Origin: Meconema thalassinum
Taxonomy: Eukaryota; Arthropoda; Insecta; Orthoptera; Tettigoniidae
Direction: 5' to 3'
DNA: 64,000 nucleotides
Assembly: GCA_946902985.2 (NCBI GenBank)
Contig: OX336389.2
Span: 338,928,444 to 338,992,443, forward strand
The stretch's first letter is position 1. Each line of letters begins with the position of its first letter. The notes beneath the pieces are model-generated. The model was not told the DNA's origin. It saw only the letters and a program-made list of their open reading frames with translations, and ran no database searches. A program made the position numbers and the translations under genes. Below, piece after piece: positions 11,101 to 22,653 of this stretch.

Positions 11101-11830
11101 ACAATAAATCTGTTACTCTCAGTCTTGCCAGACCATCACCCTTCCCCATAGTAGTCTTATGCATGCTTGAGAGGGAATATACTAAAGCCACTCTCTTGCA
11201 AACCGCCCAAGTCCTAGCTGTGTTTCCCGTCAGCTTAGACCAAGCCCTTACCCATTTTAGGTATCAGAGAACGGATTTTCAGTGGCAACCGCTTCTAAGT
11301 GCATTTAAAGTTAAATTTATAACTTTCGTGTGACTCTCCTCCTATTTTTCTATCCTTTTTCTCCAGTCCGAAACCTATCTCCTTCTCTTAATCATCTTCC
11401 CTTGGTGGTTAGGTTATTCCTTAGCCAATAATCTACCCACCAGAAATGAACTTCATGTGAATGAGACTGGTTTCGGGTAGCTGGGGGAGGGGGAGGTCTA
11501 GCAGGTGGCGGAATATGGCTATGGGCAAGGAAATCCCCCGCTTCCACAGTGAGTGGCACGGGGAGACAAGTTAGGAATAACACAGTTGCATGCTGACATT
11601 CGCTCTGCATGAAGATTAGATAGCTCGCAGGTTCTTCCCCGTTGAAGTAACACAGAACAAAATGCAATAAACTGAAAGATCTAGCATACTGATTTAAAAA
11701 TATATGTAAATATTATGTCTTTTTATGTGCTAATATGTGAATAGCAGGAATTTATGTATTTAAAGAAAAAATACCTAAAATATGTATTTACATTAAAAAA
11801 ATATTTATTTACCTAAAATTCCGAGCCCTA
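8146..11830. mobile_element. hAT element, copy 1, interrupted by a solo LTR
   Basis: The ends are inverted repeats, TAGGGCTCGGATTTTTAGGT at left and ACCTAAAATTCCGAGCCCTA at right. A perfect 8-bp target duplication, CTGATGAG, lies at 8138-8145 and 11831-11838. An 8-bp duplication with a YARGG-type terminus identifies the hAT superfamily. Removing the LTR at 8593-11439 leaves a core of about 830 bp that aligns end to end with the second copy at 39775-44516. The core has no transposase, so it is a non-autonomous family mobilised by a hAT transposase elsewhere. Confidence 0.88.
8593..11439 (-). mobile_element. Solo LTR (~2.85 kb), copy 1
   Basis: Comparison with the uninterrupted hAT core at 44100-44150 shows an insertion with a 5-bp target duplication CCAGA (8588-8592 and 11440-11444). 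On the minus strand the insert begins TGGGTAG and ends AATACACCA, that is TG...CA, as LTRs do. A homologous insert with the same ends and its own 5-bp duplication is at 34769-37523. Neither contains gag or pol, nor direct terminal repeats, so each is best read as one long LTR left by LTR-LTR recombination. Small open frames within (for example about 10496-11333) resemble no known protein and are not conserved as reading frames in the other copy. Confidence 0.75.
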
Positions 11831-11838
11831 CTGATGAG

Positions 11839-12233
11839 TCTTTGCCGTTTTGAAGTGAGTGCGCTGTCAACTGTTTACATCTGCCTGTCGGCGCGTCAGG
11901 GCGAGTGTGAGGCAATAGGGAAGGTACTGATCGGGTCCAAGCTCTGTGAACTTGCGGGATGAGGGGAAAGAGCAGGGAAGGGTCAGGCGAGAAGAGAAGG
12001 GTCTGGTAACAGCCCGCCGTGATATCTGGTATTCCTTTCTATTCCAATACTGCTAACATAGGGACGTTGCTCAAACCACGGTGGTGTTACGAATGAGTGA
12101 GTGAGTCGCCGACCAATGTATTTGGTTCTGTACTATGCACGGACCGAGAAACCTCATCACTCGTCAACACCACTTCTCATAGTCCGCGATGCACATTCCT
12201 CTCAGGTTCACGCAGCTTATTAGACCCTAGCAG
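11839..12233. other. Unassigned spacer
   Basis: No gene or repeat could be supported between the hAT element and the next MITE. Confidence 0.35.
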
Positions 12234-12235
12234 TA

Positions 12236-12506
12236 TTGATATCCCGCCAGGAAATGGCAGTTGGGTTTGAACTGCAGAGGTCTTCCCGCTCACTGCGTAT
12301 CGCGCATTCCAAAAACATTAAGTTCGTTACTTCGTGCTTCGCTCTCTCAGCACATTCCTTCTCTCACTGGCTGCGTGTCGTCTGCTGCAATGACAACCAT
12401 TGGCATGCGGGAAGCTGAAATATTTCGGTTTGGAATAGGCGGGCCGCGCATGCGTTCTGCATCCTGTCGCAGCGTGTTGAACTGCCATCTCCTGGCGGGA
12501 TATCAA
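12236..12506. mobile_element. TA-flanked MITE with ~28-bp inverted repeats
   Basis: Left end TTGATATCCCGCCAGGAAAT and right end, reverse-complemented, TTGATATCCCGCCAGGAGAT match and continue into GGCAGTT. TA flanks both sides (12234-12235, 12507-12508). Size 271 bp and a TA duplication point to a Tc1/mariner-derived MITE. The open frames across it are incidental. Confidence 0.83.
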
Positions 12507-12544
12507 TATGTATACTCCATGTCAAGTGTTAGTGACAGTAGGCG

Positions 12545-12735
12545 TGCTGTTTTGCTTCTGGTACTAATATATAGTGAGGAAAGCAATGGTAAACTACTTC
12601 ACTCCTTATCTTGCCTAGTACGCCTCAATATAGCGCTGCCTTGGGTTTTTGTGGGTATCTACCCACATAACCTCTCGGCGATACTTTTTGAGGATCCAAC
12701 CAGCCTTCGGGCTGACTACATAACAGACAGACTAA
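12545..12735 (+). mobile_element. SINE segment with conserved centre, copy 1
   Basis: The block GTGAGGAAAGCAATGGTAAA, a TACTTCACTCCTTATCTTGC-like segment and the tail GAGGATCCAACCAGCC...GGGCTGAC recur at 32645-32818. This order is conserved between the two copies although flanks differ, so it is an interspersed repeat, likely the body of a SINE. The head is not clear here. Confidence 0.55.
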
Positions 12736-12769
12736 TATATAAGGGACAGATGCAAAAAATGTAAGTACA

Positions 12770-13135
12770 ATGTGTGTTATTTCAAAAGTACTCGCCACGA
12801 CTGTTAATACATGAAAACGAGACCGATGGACAAAAAGTGAGTACGGTACACTGTGTGCTATTTCAAAAGTAATCGCCATAACTGTTAATACATTGTTTTA
12901 TCACACTGTGTGACAAGACTGCCAATGCCTTCTTGGAAAAATGTTTGTGGTTGCCTCCGGAAACATGATTGTACCCAGCAAATCGATGGCCACGGATGTC
13001 TTTCTTCAGGGCACAACAGACATTCGGGCATGGTTTTCACTTCCTGACACTCCTTCCGCAGTCAAAAATCGCACTACGCCTCGCTGTTCCTCTTTCCCGG
13101 TCTCCATAGTGACGTCACGGTCGGACGCACACACG
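12770..13135 (-). pseudogene. mariner-like transposase, internally deleted
   Basis: Reading the minus strand from about 13112, a start codon begins METGKEEQ, followed by VVRFLTAEGVSGSENHARMS (13095 to about 13030), the usual N-terminal helix region of mariner transposases (family pattern ...VIRFL.AEG....IH.RM...). It then jumps to C-terminal motifs: LKKDIRGHRF (about 13010-12980) and FFQEGIGSLVTQCDK (about 12935-12890). The DDD catalytic core between them is missing, with frame changes at the junctions. The block GTTATTTCAAAAGTACTCGC near 12776 recurs near 12848, so the 3' end is partly duplicated. The element cannot encode an active enzyme. Confidence 0.65.
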
Positions 13136-13863
13136 ACTCACTGGCCTCACATCGACCAAGTCTAACAGCCAAATGTCACAGCGCTGAACGATCCCACTGT
13201 TCCTCTTTCCCGGCCTCCATAGTGACGTCACGGCCGGACGCACACACGACTCACTGGCCTCACATCGAGCACGTCTTAAGCCAAATGTCACGGCGCTGAA
13301 CGATCCCACTGTTCCTCTTTCCTGGCCTCCTTAGTGACGTCACGGTCGGACGCACACACGACTCACTGACCTCACATCGTGCACGTCTTAAGCCAAATGT
13401 CACAGAGGTGAACGATCCAACTGTTTCTCTTTCCCGGCCTCCATAGTGACGTCACGGTCGGACGCACACACGACTCACTGGCCTCACATCGTGCACGTCT
13501 TAAGCCAAATGTCCCAGCGCTGAACGATCCCACTGTTCCTCTTTCCCGGCCTCCATAGTGACGTCACGGTCGGACGCAACCACACAACTCACTGGTCTCA
13601 CATCGTGCACGTCTTAAGCCAAATGTCACAGCGCTGAACGATCCCACTGTTCCTCTTTCCCGGCCTCCATAGTGACGTCACGGTCGGACGCACACACGAC
13701 TCACTGGCCTCACATCGAGCACGTCTTAAGCCAAATGGCACAGCGCTGAACGATCCCACTGTTCCTCTTTCCAGGCCTCCATAGTGACGTCACGGTTGGA
13801 CGCACGACTCACTGACCTCACATCGAGCACGAGCCAAATGTCACAGCGGTGAACGATCCCACC
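13086..13863. repeat. Seven-copy 112-bp tandem array at a mariner 5' end
   Basis: GTTCCTCTTTCCCGG-like starts occur at 13086, 13199, 13311, 13423, 13535, 13649 and 13761, with a partial eighth at 13864: period 112-114 bp, the last unit ~103 bp. Each unit contains CATAGTGACGTCACGG and, on the minus strand, the transposase start region (ATGGAG...GGGAAAGAGGAACAG). Units differ by a few bases and small indels. The array is therefore a minisatellite made from the 5' untranslated region and first codons of the mariner relic at 12770-13135. Confidence 0.92.
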
Positions 13864-13929
13864 GTTCCTTCTTGATTCCCAATAGAGGGCACTTTTATAC
13901 ACGCCTATCTGCGTTCCCACCGGCCACTC

Positions 13930-14669
13930 CGTGCTCGTTATATCGTCTGTCTCGTTTTATTTGACTGACCCTTAAATTAATAATAATACCACCAGTAATA
14001 GTATTAATTCTACAGTGATAAGACGCTACTCTTCCGTTAAGCATATGCATGCCTTAAAACTATTCACAAGACACACTTTTGAAACACCCAACTAACCAAA
14101 AGCAAAGCTCGTGCCACAATGATTCATCGACATACAGTGCATACTGCAGATTGCGTCACACTGATGACCACTCGTAGTTCATATACTGTCCGTCCACCAG
14201 CTCACGGTCTTTAGGGGGCTGAAGGGAAGAGGAGAGACATTCTAGCTGCGTTGATTGAGCGGACGTGCCGCTGCATGGAGGAAAGAACGGAAGGAGATGC
14301 CTTCGCTGCGCTGCCTAGCGCAAGCTGCTGAAGCCAAACGGCACGCCCACTTTGGGGAGCAAGAAAATGGCTGTTCCTATGCTTGAAGCCGTAAACCACT
14401 CCAACTAGTCTTGGATTTTAGTGACATAAAACTGCAATGACAAGTCAAGATTTTTTCTTGGATAGGCAGAATACACTCTGTACATGACGGTACTTCGCAC
14501 AAATAAGCTGTGTTGTCGTTTTAAAAGCCAATTTAAATAGAAATATGAGAGCACCTTTGAAAGGCTAGTTTTGAATCAAAGACGCGGCAAAACGTAACAA
14601 TACGCTGAAACACTGATTAAATTGAATACAGGTGTCTGTAGATGCGAGTTATACCAAAGAAGGAACATC
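13930..14669. other. Unassigned spacer
   Basis: No supported gene or repeat. A short open frame on the minus strand (14211-14399) resembles nothing known. Confidence 0.35.
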
Positions 14670-15239
14670 TTGGGAACCAGGGCCGTCGCGAGGACGGCGC
14701 GAGAGGTGCGGTCGCGCCAGGCCCCGCGCTTCATACCATTGTTTTTTTTTTTTCATAAATGAAAAAAATAAAGATAGTGTGTTTGATTCAATCCAGCCGA
14801 AATTAAAATAAGCCAACGATGTAAAATATGCTGTGTTTGTATGGGGACCCCCTCACCCGGGGGACCTCACCCCATACATCCAAGTAATCAATACGCCCCG
14901 GGGAGTATTAATTACTTGGATTTGGAACCTCTGAATTAGTCAGTTTGTTGACAAAACTTGGGTCGGTCCTTGATCTCCCAAACAAAAGTGACGTCACATC
15001 TTCTTGGAATATGAGTAACAGATTCTATTTTTAACTTCTCCAGTGGTTTGTCTTTGATAATAAAGGGCTTGTGGCGGCCGAACGGACACACAAAATCAGA
15101 AAAAGGAGTAGCGAAAGCGCAGACACTCCTCGCAGGGCTCTCCAGCGGATAGGCACTGCTGCGGACCAGCTGGCGCAGCAGAAATAGCCGTCTCGCCGCT
15201 TCGCTCAGCACCTGCCTCGCTGTTCCGCCATCTGTAAAA

Positions 15240-15515
15240 AGTGCTTTAGGTGCACTACAGTACTTAGCCCCGATAAAGGAGTCCTCTCCTAATTTAACGA
15301 CGGCCTATCGAATTATGCTTACAATTCCTATAACGGTTGCATCGGGGGAAAGGAGTTTTTCCATTTTGAAACTAATCAAAAATTCTTTGCTATCAACGAT
15401 GGCGCAGGAACGTCTGAACGGTTTGGCTACTCTGTCAATCTAATGTGAAACGGCCAAAAAATTAGAAATGAACGATTTAATCAGCACTTTTGCCCTAGCA
15501 AAGGCCCGCGAAGCG
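15240..15515 (+). pseudogene. hAT transposase C-terminal dimerisation domain, decayed
   Basis: One frame reads LAPIKESSPNLTTAYRI, then LTIPITVASGERSFSILKLI and STMAQERLNGLATLSI, closely following the hAT C-terminal dimerisation region of the DUF4371/TTF-zinc-finger type (family pattern ...ITVASAERSFSKLKLIK...RLNGLA.LSIE). A stop codon (TAA near 15440) replaces the residue after LSI, and the frame then continues with KKLEMNDLISTFALAKARE. The zinc-finger and catalytic parts are absent from this window. hAT transposases work as multimers in the nucleus; this remnant alone is inactive. Confidence 0.87.
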
Positions 15516-18500
15516 CCTTTTACATAAATAAAAACCTCTAAATTCTAAACAACAACGAAAAAGAAAAAAAAAAATCTAAAAAAAAGTCGGCCTTGTAATC
15601 CATGTTATTTCTCGAACAAAGGGGCCGTTCAGCTCGTATTTATCGGTGAAAGTGGACTTATAGCACTTTTAGTGGTTTAGTTTATGAAAAACTGTATAGC
15701 CGTAGAAATGTTGAAATATGTAAACTTGATTGCGTATTATTATTAATTATGTGCGTTTGGGTAAGAAAGTACATCAAGCACATGCTTCGTTTTCCATAAT
15801 ATATTATTTATGCCAAAATAAATCACCTGTTTTAGCTCATTATTGTGCCCGTCAGAGGAGGTTATCTGGTCACCACCAACCGTTTGTGGCCTCCCAGATA
15901 ACCCCATCCTCCAAACACATTGCCGAAGAGGAATGGAATGCACTTCTTGTGGGACTAGCCGGCACAAGACTCGAAATCTCATAGGAGCAGGTCCCCATCA
16001 TTAGCAATGTCAAAGACACCCAAAGAAATGCACTTTCAAAACACAAACTAAGAAATGATAACATCTAGGCTTAAGTAAAATTCGTGCAATGATTTATTGA
16101 AGAATTAAAACCCTTATCCTACCATCGGAGGGTTTGAAATCGAATCATCCGCTAGCTAAATAAAAACAACAACAACAAAAACATCCCCTAACTAAATGTT
16201 ATTAACCCTCTCGACGAGTCCTAAATACATCAGATAAAGCAAAGCAAAGCTTGGGACGTGGTACGAAAAACATCTCTGATTGAAGATACAAGAAAAAATG
16301 ATGTTTCAGAAAGAAAACATCATCTGAAAGAATGTCAAATCATGACAACAGATTTAAATATACTGGTACCAATCCCGTATTTACAGTTAACGTTACCTAG
16401 TCTAGCTAATCCTGGCTTAATCTAACCTACGGCCATAAGCGTCCGTATAAACACAAACTAAACAAAACTAGGATAACAGTCATCTATTTACAATCAATCA
16501 ATTAACAATAACTGTATAATAATACTATCACAAATTACAGTAGGGTACAATGGGATTATACACTCGTAATATAGAATATAACACAAAACATTATTATTAT
16601 TATTACCCTGCCTACAACAGAATGGTAACTGTTTGTTAACATTCGTCATCTAGGATAACGAAATAATAGCTAAAAAACTGCAGTGACCTCATGGTGAATT
16701 ACAAACTTCTGGTTAGCCGGTGATATCTGTCAGTCGGAATGTAACTGACTTCCTAACTATTCCTTCAGGAATTACCTAACAAGCGCTATGCGTCGGTCAG
16801 CTGTGAATCAGAAAATCAAGATTTAACAGCGGTTAATATTTAACGTGTCTTTTAACATCGTAGATTTAATGTGAATGAAATTTCATGATTTAGAGTGTGA
16901 TTATTAAAATCGACGGATTAAGAATTCATTATTTATGACGAATGACCATCTTCTAACTAACAAACGAGTTACCTCAACGGTACTCAACAAAGTAAACAGG
17001 TGACAAGCAATGTCACTAACATTCTAAATCAATCCTTGTGGTTTCTGAAACACACAAGCGAAAGACCTCGGTCAGAATAGCTCGAAGCTATTATATGCCG
17101 GCAAGCACAATAACACGGGCTATAAAGGACTCCGTTACCATACAATCAGTAATCTGAGTGGCTCTGTAGCTCACTAGAAACATCCTCGGTCAGTCTAGTC
17201 TAAAACTTAGATCTGCCGGCAATCTCAAATACAATAATACTTCACGTCAAAACACGGTCAAAACATTCACATAATGTGAGAAAACAGCCTATTCAAAATG
17301 TCTGGATCATCAAATGAAAACTCATCTTATCATATCTTAGGAATAATCAACTATCATTCGCTTACAACATGTGCGAAAAATGTAATATGGATTCATGACT
17401 TGGGGATCACCCTGTATCAAAACAATTTATAGCGGTTGTTACTTGACCTTCTTAAAAATCTAGCATTCACAAGCTAGGCTTGGTTGGAAAATACCTTACA
17501 AAATACGTATCAGAAGTGTCTGTCATTTAGTCGTAGTCTCGTTCGAAATCACCGTTGGCTTTCTGGGTAATATTCGCAACGGGATTCGTGGCCTTCAGAA
17601 CATCTGTCATCTGTTCTGGCACAGTTCCTGCCTCACTACATGTGAGTCCATTGCCTTGTAGCAAAGTCTTTAAATGTTACAAAATACATGTAGGGTTAAC
17701 ATTCTAACTGTTCACTGGTAACCCTGGTACACATTTGAGTAATGTTACTCAATAATAACACATAATGCGAAGTCGTAGACCCTCAAAAATGGTTAACACT
17801 GATATGAATGCTTAGTGAAAGCAAGGAGAATAAAACGGAAGATATTCCTCTCCTAAGAAAGTCTAAATATATATTTTACGCCACTGTGGATTCAAAATAG
17901 TACAATCTCGTGCGTACAAGCACAGTAAATGTTTATAAATGTTTAAATACCTTAACCTTCTGGCGTTAAATATAAATGATACGATTATAATGTAATCGTG
18001 ATTAAAGTGTGCAAATATTGGCTACACTTATTACAATGATGTGAGATTCAGCTCGAATCTCGTGGTTTACAATGCCACTTCAAAAATGTATTTACAATAA
18101 TCATAATTGAGATGAGTAATCTTCCTCATATAAACGATACGCCCGCAAATTACAGTGGCGTACTAAAACTGTACAAAAATGGAGCTTAAAATGTTACACA
18201 CAACTCAGCATCAGCTGTTACGAAAAAAATACTCGTTTAAGTCATAATCTGGGTTTCCATGAATTGGAAATTCACATTTTACAATAATGCACCAGTGTGC
18301 GAACTCACTAAAATGGTGTTTAACTATGAGCTTTTGAAAACAACGGCGTGGAAACTCAAGAAAACTGTAAATCACCAAAAATGGTGTCTCCGAGAAAAGA
18401 AACCTACCTACATGACTGTTATCAAGTACGGTTGTTAAAAACTACTCCACCATGACCTATAACCTCAACAGGAGAATTAAATGCATGACTCACGGTGTTG

Positions 18501-19860
18501 GTTGATCACCTCGTCCATAAGGAAATAATGAGGGGTACTTCCTTTCCTTGGAACTTGGAAGAAGTTCTCCATTCTCCATGTGTGTCCATGAGCAAGACCA
18601 TTCTCTCACGTTCTTCCATTTTGTAGTATTGTCAGGTGGTTGATGTCCCTTCTTCGAGTGGTTTAGGCCATGTTAAACAACATGTTCCAAATGGTGAAGA
18701 TTCCTAGCACGTGGTGCGTTAACAGCATCTTGTAGATGGCGTTAATTCGAAGTCTCACAGAATTTATTGTAGTGGCTTTATAGATCAAAACTGAATCTAC
18801 ACTTGTGCAGACTATTACAAAAATGACTATGAGTCTGCTCACTGATTTTAATGATACTTGGAGTATCGTCCAACACAGATTCTAATATCTGGGAAATTTT
18901 GTAATCGTGCAATATCACTGTAATCTTGGCACCAAAAATATCGGCCTTAGCACGGCTCGGATGTGCGTCGTAATGTTTTAACTTCAATCGTATGATTAAC
19001 AGTATCACTTGGATTATTTCCACAACTAGGAAATTTATTTTAACTGCACTTATGCCAAGTGGCATGAAAAATTGACCATGGGCTTAGTCTGAAAATATTC
19101 TGTTTCACAATTTTCACAGTTTTCGTCGAAAATATCGTAGTTGATTTTGCCACTTGCAACTTGCGATAATCACTAGCACACTTCGTGCTCAAATAATACT
19201 GGATGCACTCTGATATTTAAAAAATGGACTCTCAGTCCTACTATAATCCCTGATCTTGCAGACCAACTGTCGAAAACGTGCGTATGTGTCAAACGCACCA
19301 AAGGGAGTGTATCTGCATGAAATCTGCAGTTCCGGCGTCGATGCTTCGTAAGTCGTGGAGCGACTATTTACTTCCTTTCCGCATCTCTGCGCTGTTATAC
19401 CTTTACCAAAAGACAATTAAATAAATATTAGGCCATCACATCGTGGCAAATTATACAGAATTACTGTAGATGATACTTCCAAACTTGCACATTAAAGATA
19501 AAATCTTTCATCTTATAGAAAAATTATATGGAGCATCTGAGTGAAGTCAGAAGTGCGTCTGAAGCTAGAGCATGCTTCCTGGGCGCGTTCTATGTTTCTC
19601 AGTTATAAAAATACACAGCTCTCATAAAAATCATCACCAGCATGAGCGAATACGGGCTCATTATATCAGGTTCCCATTGATATTGCTTGTTGCTTTTATC
19701 TGATCAGGTGCTTCCTGTATCCAATTTTATGCTTATCCTATTTGTTGAGGTTTGTTTAGAAACTAGAACTGTAATAAAATTAATTTTAACTAGTCTAAAA
19801 TTGTAAATTCCTTTAAAACATCACTCTCCGTACATCGCAGCCACTTACAGTCTAAAATTT
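15516..19860. other. Unassigned interior of the hAT, presumed insertion
   Basis: About 4.3 kb of AT-rich sequence with no recognisable protein. A diverged tandem pair is visible at 17065-17120 and 17184-17245 (CCTCGGTCAG... and TGCCGGCAA). Open frames at 15730-15984 and 18778-19065 match nothing known. The size and composition resemble the long LTRs elsewhere in the window, but I could not fix ends or a target duplication. A 9-bp GCTCATTAT at 15836-15844 and about 19648 is only a weak candidate. Confidence 0.3.
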
Positions 19861-19960
19861 GCATTTACTATCCCCTCCCCCCGCGAAGTCATGCCTACTA
19901 GGCCCCGCGCACATTCTCGCGCCAGGCCCCGCGCACCCTCGCGACGGCCCTGTTGGGAAC

Positions 19961-20733
19961 TAATGATGCCGAACTAATGACGGTATTTACACCAAATTGA
20001 GTTTTGAGTTCTTATTGGTGTTGAGGCATTTATCAGTTTTTAGGCTTAATTTCGAGCACAGCCACTTTCACTCATTGCTCGTACACATTTTGATATTCAA
20101 GAATACAGAACACTTAAAAGAGGACGGATATTTGCACAAAAATACGGTATAGCCTATACTTTTCGGTACTGCATGGTATTTTCTTTGTGGGGGGTAGAAA
20201 CTTGACGATTAGCCTCAAATTGATTAATTACGTAGGCCTAGCGTAATTATTGACCGACAGCCGTTTGATAATTTAGGATTTGCAGAGGAATGTTTTTTTT
20301 AATTTAATTTAATTTTTATTTTATTCTTTTTTATTTTTTATATAGGGTAGCCTACACATGCTGAGATTAGAATTGAAGAGTGTTTTTAATAACTTATCTC
20401 TTCTGGTATTACGTTTCAAAAGTTGTATAACCGGAGCGCGATTTACAAAAACAGGGCCAAAATAACGATTAGCCAATCCTATCTAAGTTCCGAAGGCCTG
20501 ACCATGCACAATGCCTCATGCAAGTCACAGAACACCGAATACGAGTTAAGGTTACGCCCACTTTGGTTGCAACGCTTGGCTTCACTCAAACGAGCTCAGG
20601 GCATCTCCTCTTATTCTTTCCTCATGTGCCGCTGCAGGAATTGCCAACTTAGCACCGATGTCATTCACGCCATGTTTACTCACTGCTACTTTCGTTTAGT
20701 TTCAATTCTGAAATCGTACGGGTCAGTAGTGTT
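19961..20733. other. Unassigned spacer
   Basis: AT-rich sequence with homopolymer runs near 20294-20340. No gene or repeat could be supported. Confidence 0.35.
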
Positions 20734-20764
20734 ATGTCGGAAGTGAAGAAGAAAAGAGTGATTC

Positions 20765-21151
20765 TGAGGGTAGGGAAATAATTAGAAAAGTGGTTGAGGG
20801 ATGTGATGAAGAAGCTAGGAACAAGTGTATAAAACTTCCACTGAGTCGGGCAACTGCAAGAGCTGCCGATTATACAGGGGTTTCTGAAACAACAATCAAA
20901 AGAATTCGCAAGCAGGTGCAAGATTTAAATGTAGCCTAAGTGGTGAAAAGTGTATTCTAACGACCCCAGGGAAACATCGGAAAACAAGACCTGCACACAC
21001 TGTAGTGAAAGTGGATGAATTTGATAGGTGTGTGATTCGGAGATTTATACACGACTTTTACGTTTTTGAGAAGCGTGTGCCTACTATAAATAAATTGCTG
21101 CCTGTTGTTCGGGAAAAGATACATTTTCCATGGGGACGAATTTCGCTTTGT
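20765..21151 (+). pseudogene. DDE transposase N-terminal fragment (IS630/Tc1/mariner-related)
   Basis: The first part (20765-20939) reads SEGREIIRKVVEGCDEEA...ATARAADYTGVSETTIKRIR, a helix-turn-helix. After a frame change near 20940 the second part reads TTPGKHRKTRPAHTVVKV, DEFDRCVIRRFIHDFYVFEK and PTINKLLPVVREKIHF, ending at a stop at 21151. This order (HTH, then a PGKKRPR-like basic stretch, then D.FD...VRR.I..FY....PT..KLL) is the N-terminal half of a family of insect DDE_3 superfamily endonuclease transposases. The catalytic DDE half is missing. Origin from a transposon is fairly sure; exact family is not. Confidence 0.65.
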
Positions 21152-21301
21152 TAATTAATTTCAGAGCTATTGTCGTTCGCGCAGAGGCCAGCTGTCTCCA
21201 GCTGACTCGTTGCGTTCCTGCCACGGACCTTGAGCTGGTGGACGGACAGTACTGTAGCTACCACCGGCAAGGATTCGTCAAACGGGTAAATACAGTACAC
21301 G

Positions 21302-21470
21302 GAAGCAGCCAGGGCTTATTAGAAGGTGCCTGGAATCGGAAATGGGAATCTACTACAAGGATGACCGAAATGACGGTGGGGTTCGAACGCACACGTCTAC
21401 CGATCAGCATGTGCTTTTCAGTCGGTGAACACGATCGTGCCCAATTAGATTAGGTGGATAGTAACAAATA
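21302..21470 (-). mobile_element. SINE body fragment (reverse orientation)
   Basis: The plus strand shows GGAAGCAGCCAGGGCTTATT, then GACGGTGGGGTTCGAACGCA, whose reverse complement contains a B-box-like element. It is followed by TTTTCAGTCGGTGAACAC and a GTGCCCAATTAGATTAGG block that also occurs, diverged, at 3950-4005 and 44684-44740. Confidence 0.5.
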
Positions 21471-21479
21471 TTTTAACAC

Positions 21480-22215
21480 CCTAACCTGAAAGACAGCCTG
21501 TTTACTATCGCTTGATAGATGCAGTATTTTTCAATTTTTCTGTTGGCACAGGCTAAAGTGAAATTTAGCTTTTCACCTATGTGTCAGCCTCATTCATGGC
21601 TGTGATTATATGGAAGCTACTGAGGCATGGGTGGTGCTGAGTAATGGCCTTCACCGGTGCCTGTGGATGTTGTGAAATGTTCTATTTTTAAGAGTTTGTT
21701 TACTGTAAATTTGCATTTTTTTGACAGCTAAGGTTGCCAACTTTCATAAGGAAAGACTCAATTTATAACCTGTAGTCCATAACAAATATATAGGCCTATA
21801 TGTTTTAATCACATGTAAGTTTTTTCAGGTTATGGTTTCGCTAGTCCCAGTAATTGGGAATATATTATGAACATACTCTGTCGGCCAGACTGAAAAGTTG
21901 CCTTATCAAACTGAAGATGTTCGTGGCATGGCTGTGCGGTTGGTAACGGACGCATTATCGTGTTCATCCGCCTGTGCAAATAACGTGATTATTTAAATTA
22001 TAATAATTATAATTGATAATATTGCGCAACGTCGTTTGATTTTTTTTTTAATTTGAACGCGTGATTACTTTTCAGATAAATATACAGTATAGTGGTTATC
22101 TTAAATGTTGAGTAAATACGTATGTAGCCTGAGCAGGCAGAGGTGTCTGTCTCCAGGTCAGACATTTTTGTTTTGACTATAGAGTCGGAAGCAGATACGG
22201 AATTGCTTGTTCAAG
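21480..22215. other. Unassigned spacer before the LTR element
   Basis: No supported gene. A segment near 21580-21670 (GTGTCAGCCTCATTCATGGC...) looks like repeat DNA, but no second copy is in the window. Confidence 0.3.
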
Positions 22216-22439
22216 ATATTGTACAGCATCCCAGGGGTATGCACCCCTTGGAGACCATCCCTCCAACATCTGGCTAAATCCCCTAAAATGGCAACCCTTG
22301 GAAAGCCGGGGCAACATCCATTAATACTGTAAGGACAGCTTGCTACTCCATAAAGCAGCTCAAGCCTTACGTAATCATTACACTCAGCGACATAGTACTA
22401 ACTGGGCCAATACATTGCTGACAGGAGGGCGTCAGAAGG

Positions 22440-22446
22440 TATAAAA
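22440..22446 (+). promoter_or_regulatory. TATA box of the 5' LTR promoter
   Basis: TATAAAA lies 31-44 bp upstream of possible start sites; a TCAGT at 22482-22486 fits the arthropod initiator. The same box is at 31356-31362 in the 3' LTR. It sets the direction of the element. Confidence 0.65.
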
Positions 22447-22524
22447 CGACGTCCTAATGAGGTCAAACTCTCTCTCCATTGTCAGTGCTCCATCAAGACG
22501 GCCGAAGCTACGCTGGTGTCAACC

Positions 22525-22533
22525 GAGGTGAGT
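22525..22533 (+). promoter_or_regulatory. Leader 5' splice site
   Basis: GAG|GTGAGT is close to the 5' splice-site consensus and sits about 45-60 bp after the likely transcription start. Paired with the acceptor ending at 23359 it would remove an ~830-nt leader intron and place a short leader just upstream of ORF1. Confidence 0.5.
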
Positions 22534-22647
22534 CAGTCAATCGTGTTCAGAGTTCCTATTTATGTAACCTGCAACCCACAACTTGTATCACATTATAAAC
22601 ATAATTTCATTCCCTACAAGGGACTCACACAAAGAATATCACAGACC

Positions 22648-22653
22648 AATAAA
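22648..22653 (+). terminator. Polyadenylation signal AATAAA in the LTR
   Basis: AATAAA lies about 165-180 bp after the likely start site; the matching copy in the 3' LTR (31564-31569) would be the one used to end the transcript. Confidence 0.5.

Larger units (their letters stand above)
14678..19952 (+). mobile_element. hAT element with GC-rich ends, probably interrupted
   Basis: A perfect 8-bp duplication TTGGGAAC flanks it (14670-14677 and 19953-19960). The ends are inverted repeats, CAGGGCCGTCGCGAGGACG at left and, reverse-complemented from the right, CAGGGCCGTCGCGAGGGTG. A sub-terminal CAGGCCCCGCGC repeats near both ends. The C-terminal hAT dimerisation domain at 15240-15515 confirms the superfamily. 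That domain should lie near the 3' end, but over 4 kb follow it, so a large insertion between about 15.6 and 19.8 kb is likely. Confidence 0.82.

Noticed and set aside
10496..11333. Open frames of 112 and 168 residues on the plus strand
   Set aside because: They sit inside the solo LTR on the strand opposite to the LTR's own direction and are not conserved as frames in the second copy.
15836..19656. GCTCATTAT flanks as a 9-bp target duplication for the block inside the hAT
   Set aside because: The ends it would define show neither TG...CA nor convincing inverted repeats, and a 9-bp match over 4 kb of AT-rich DNA can be chance.
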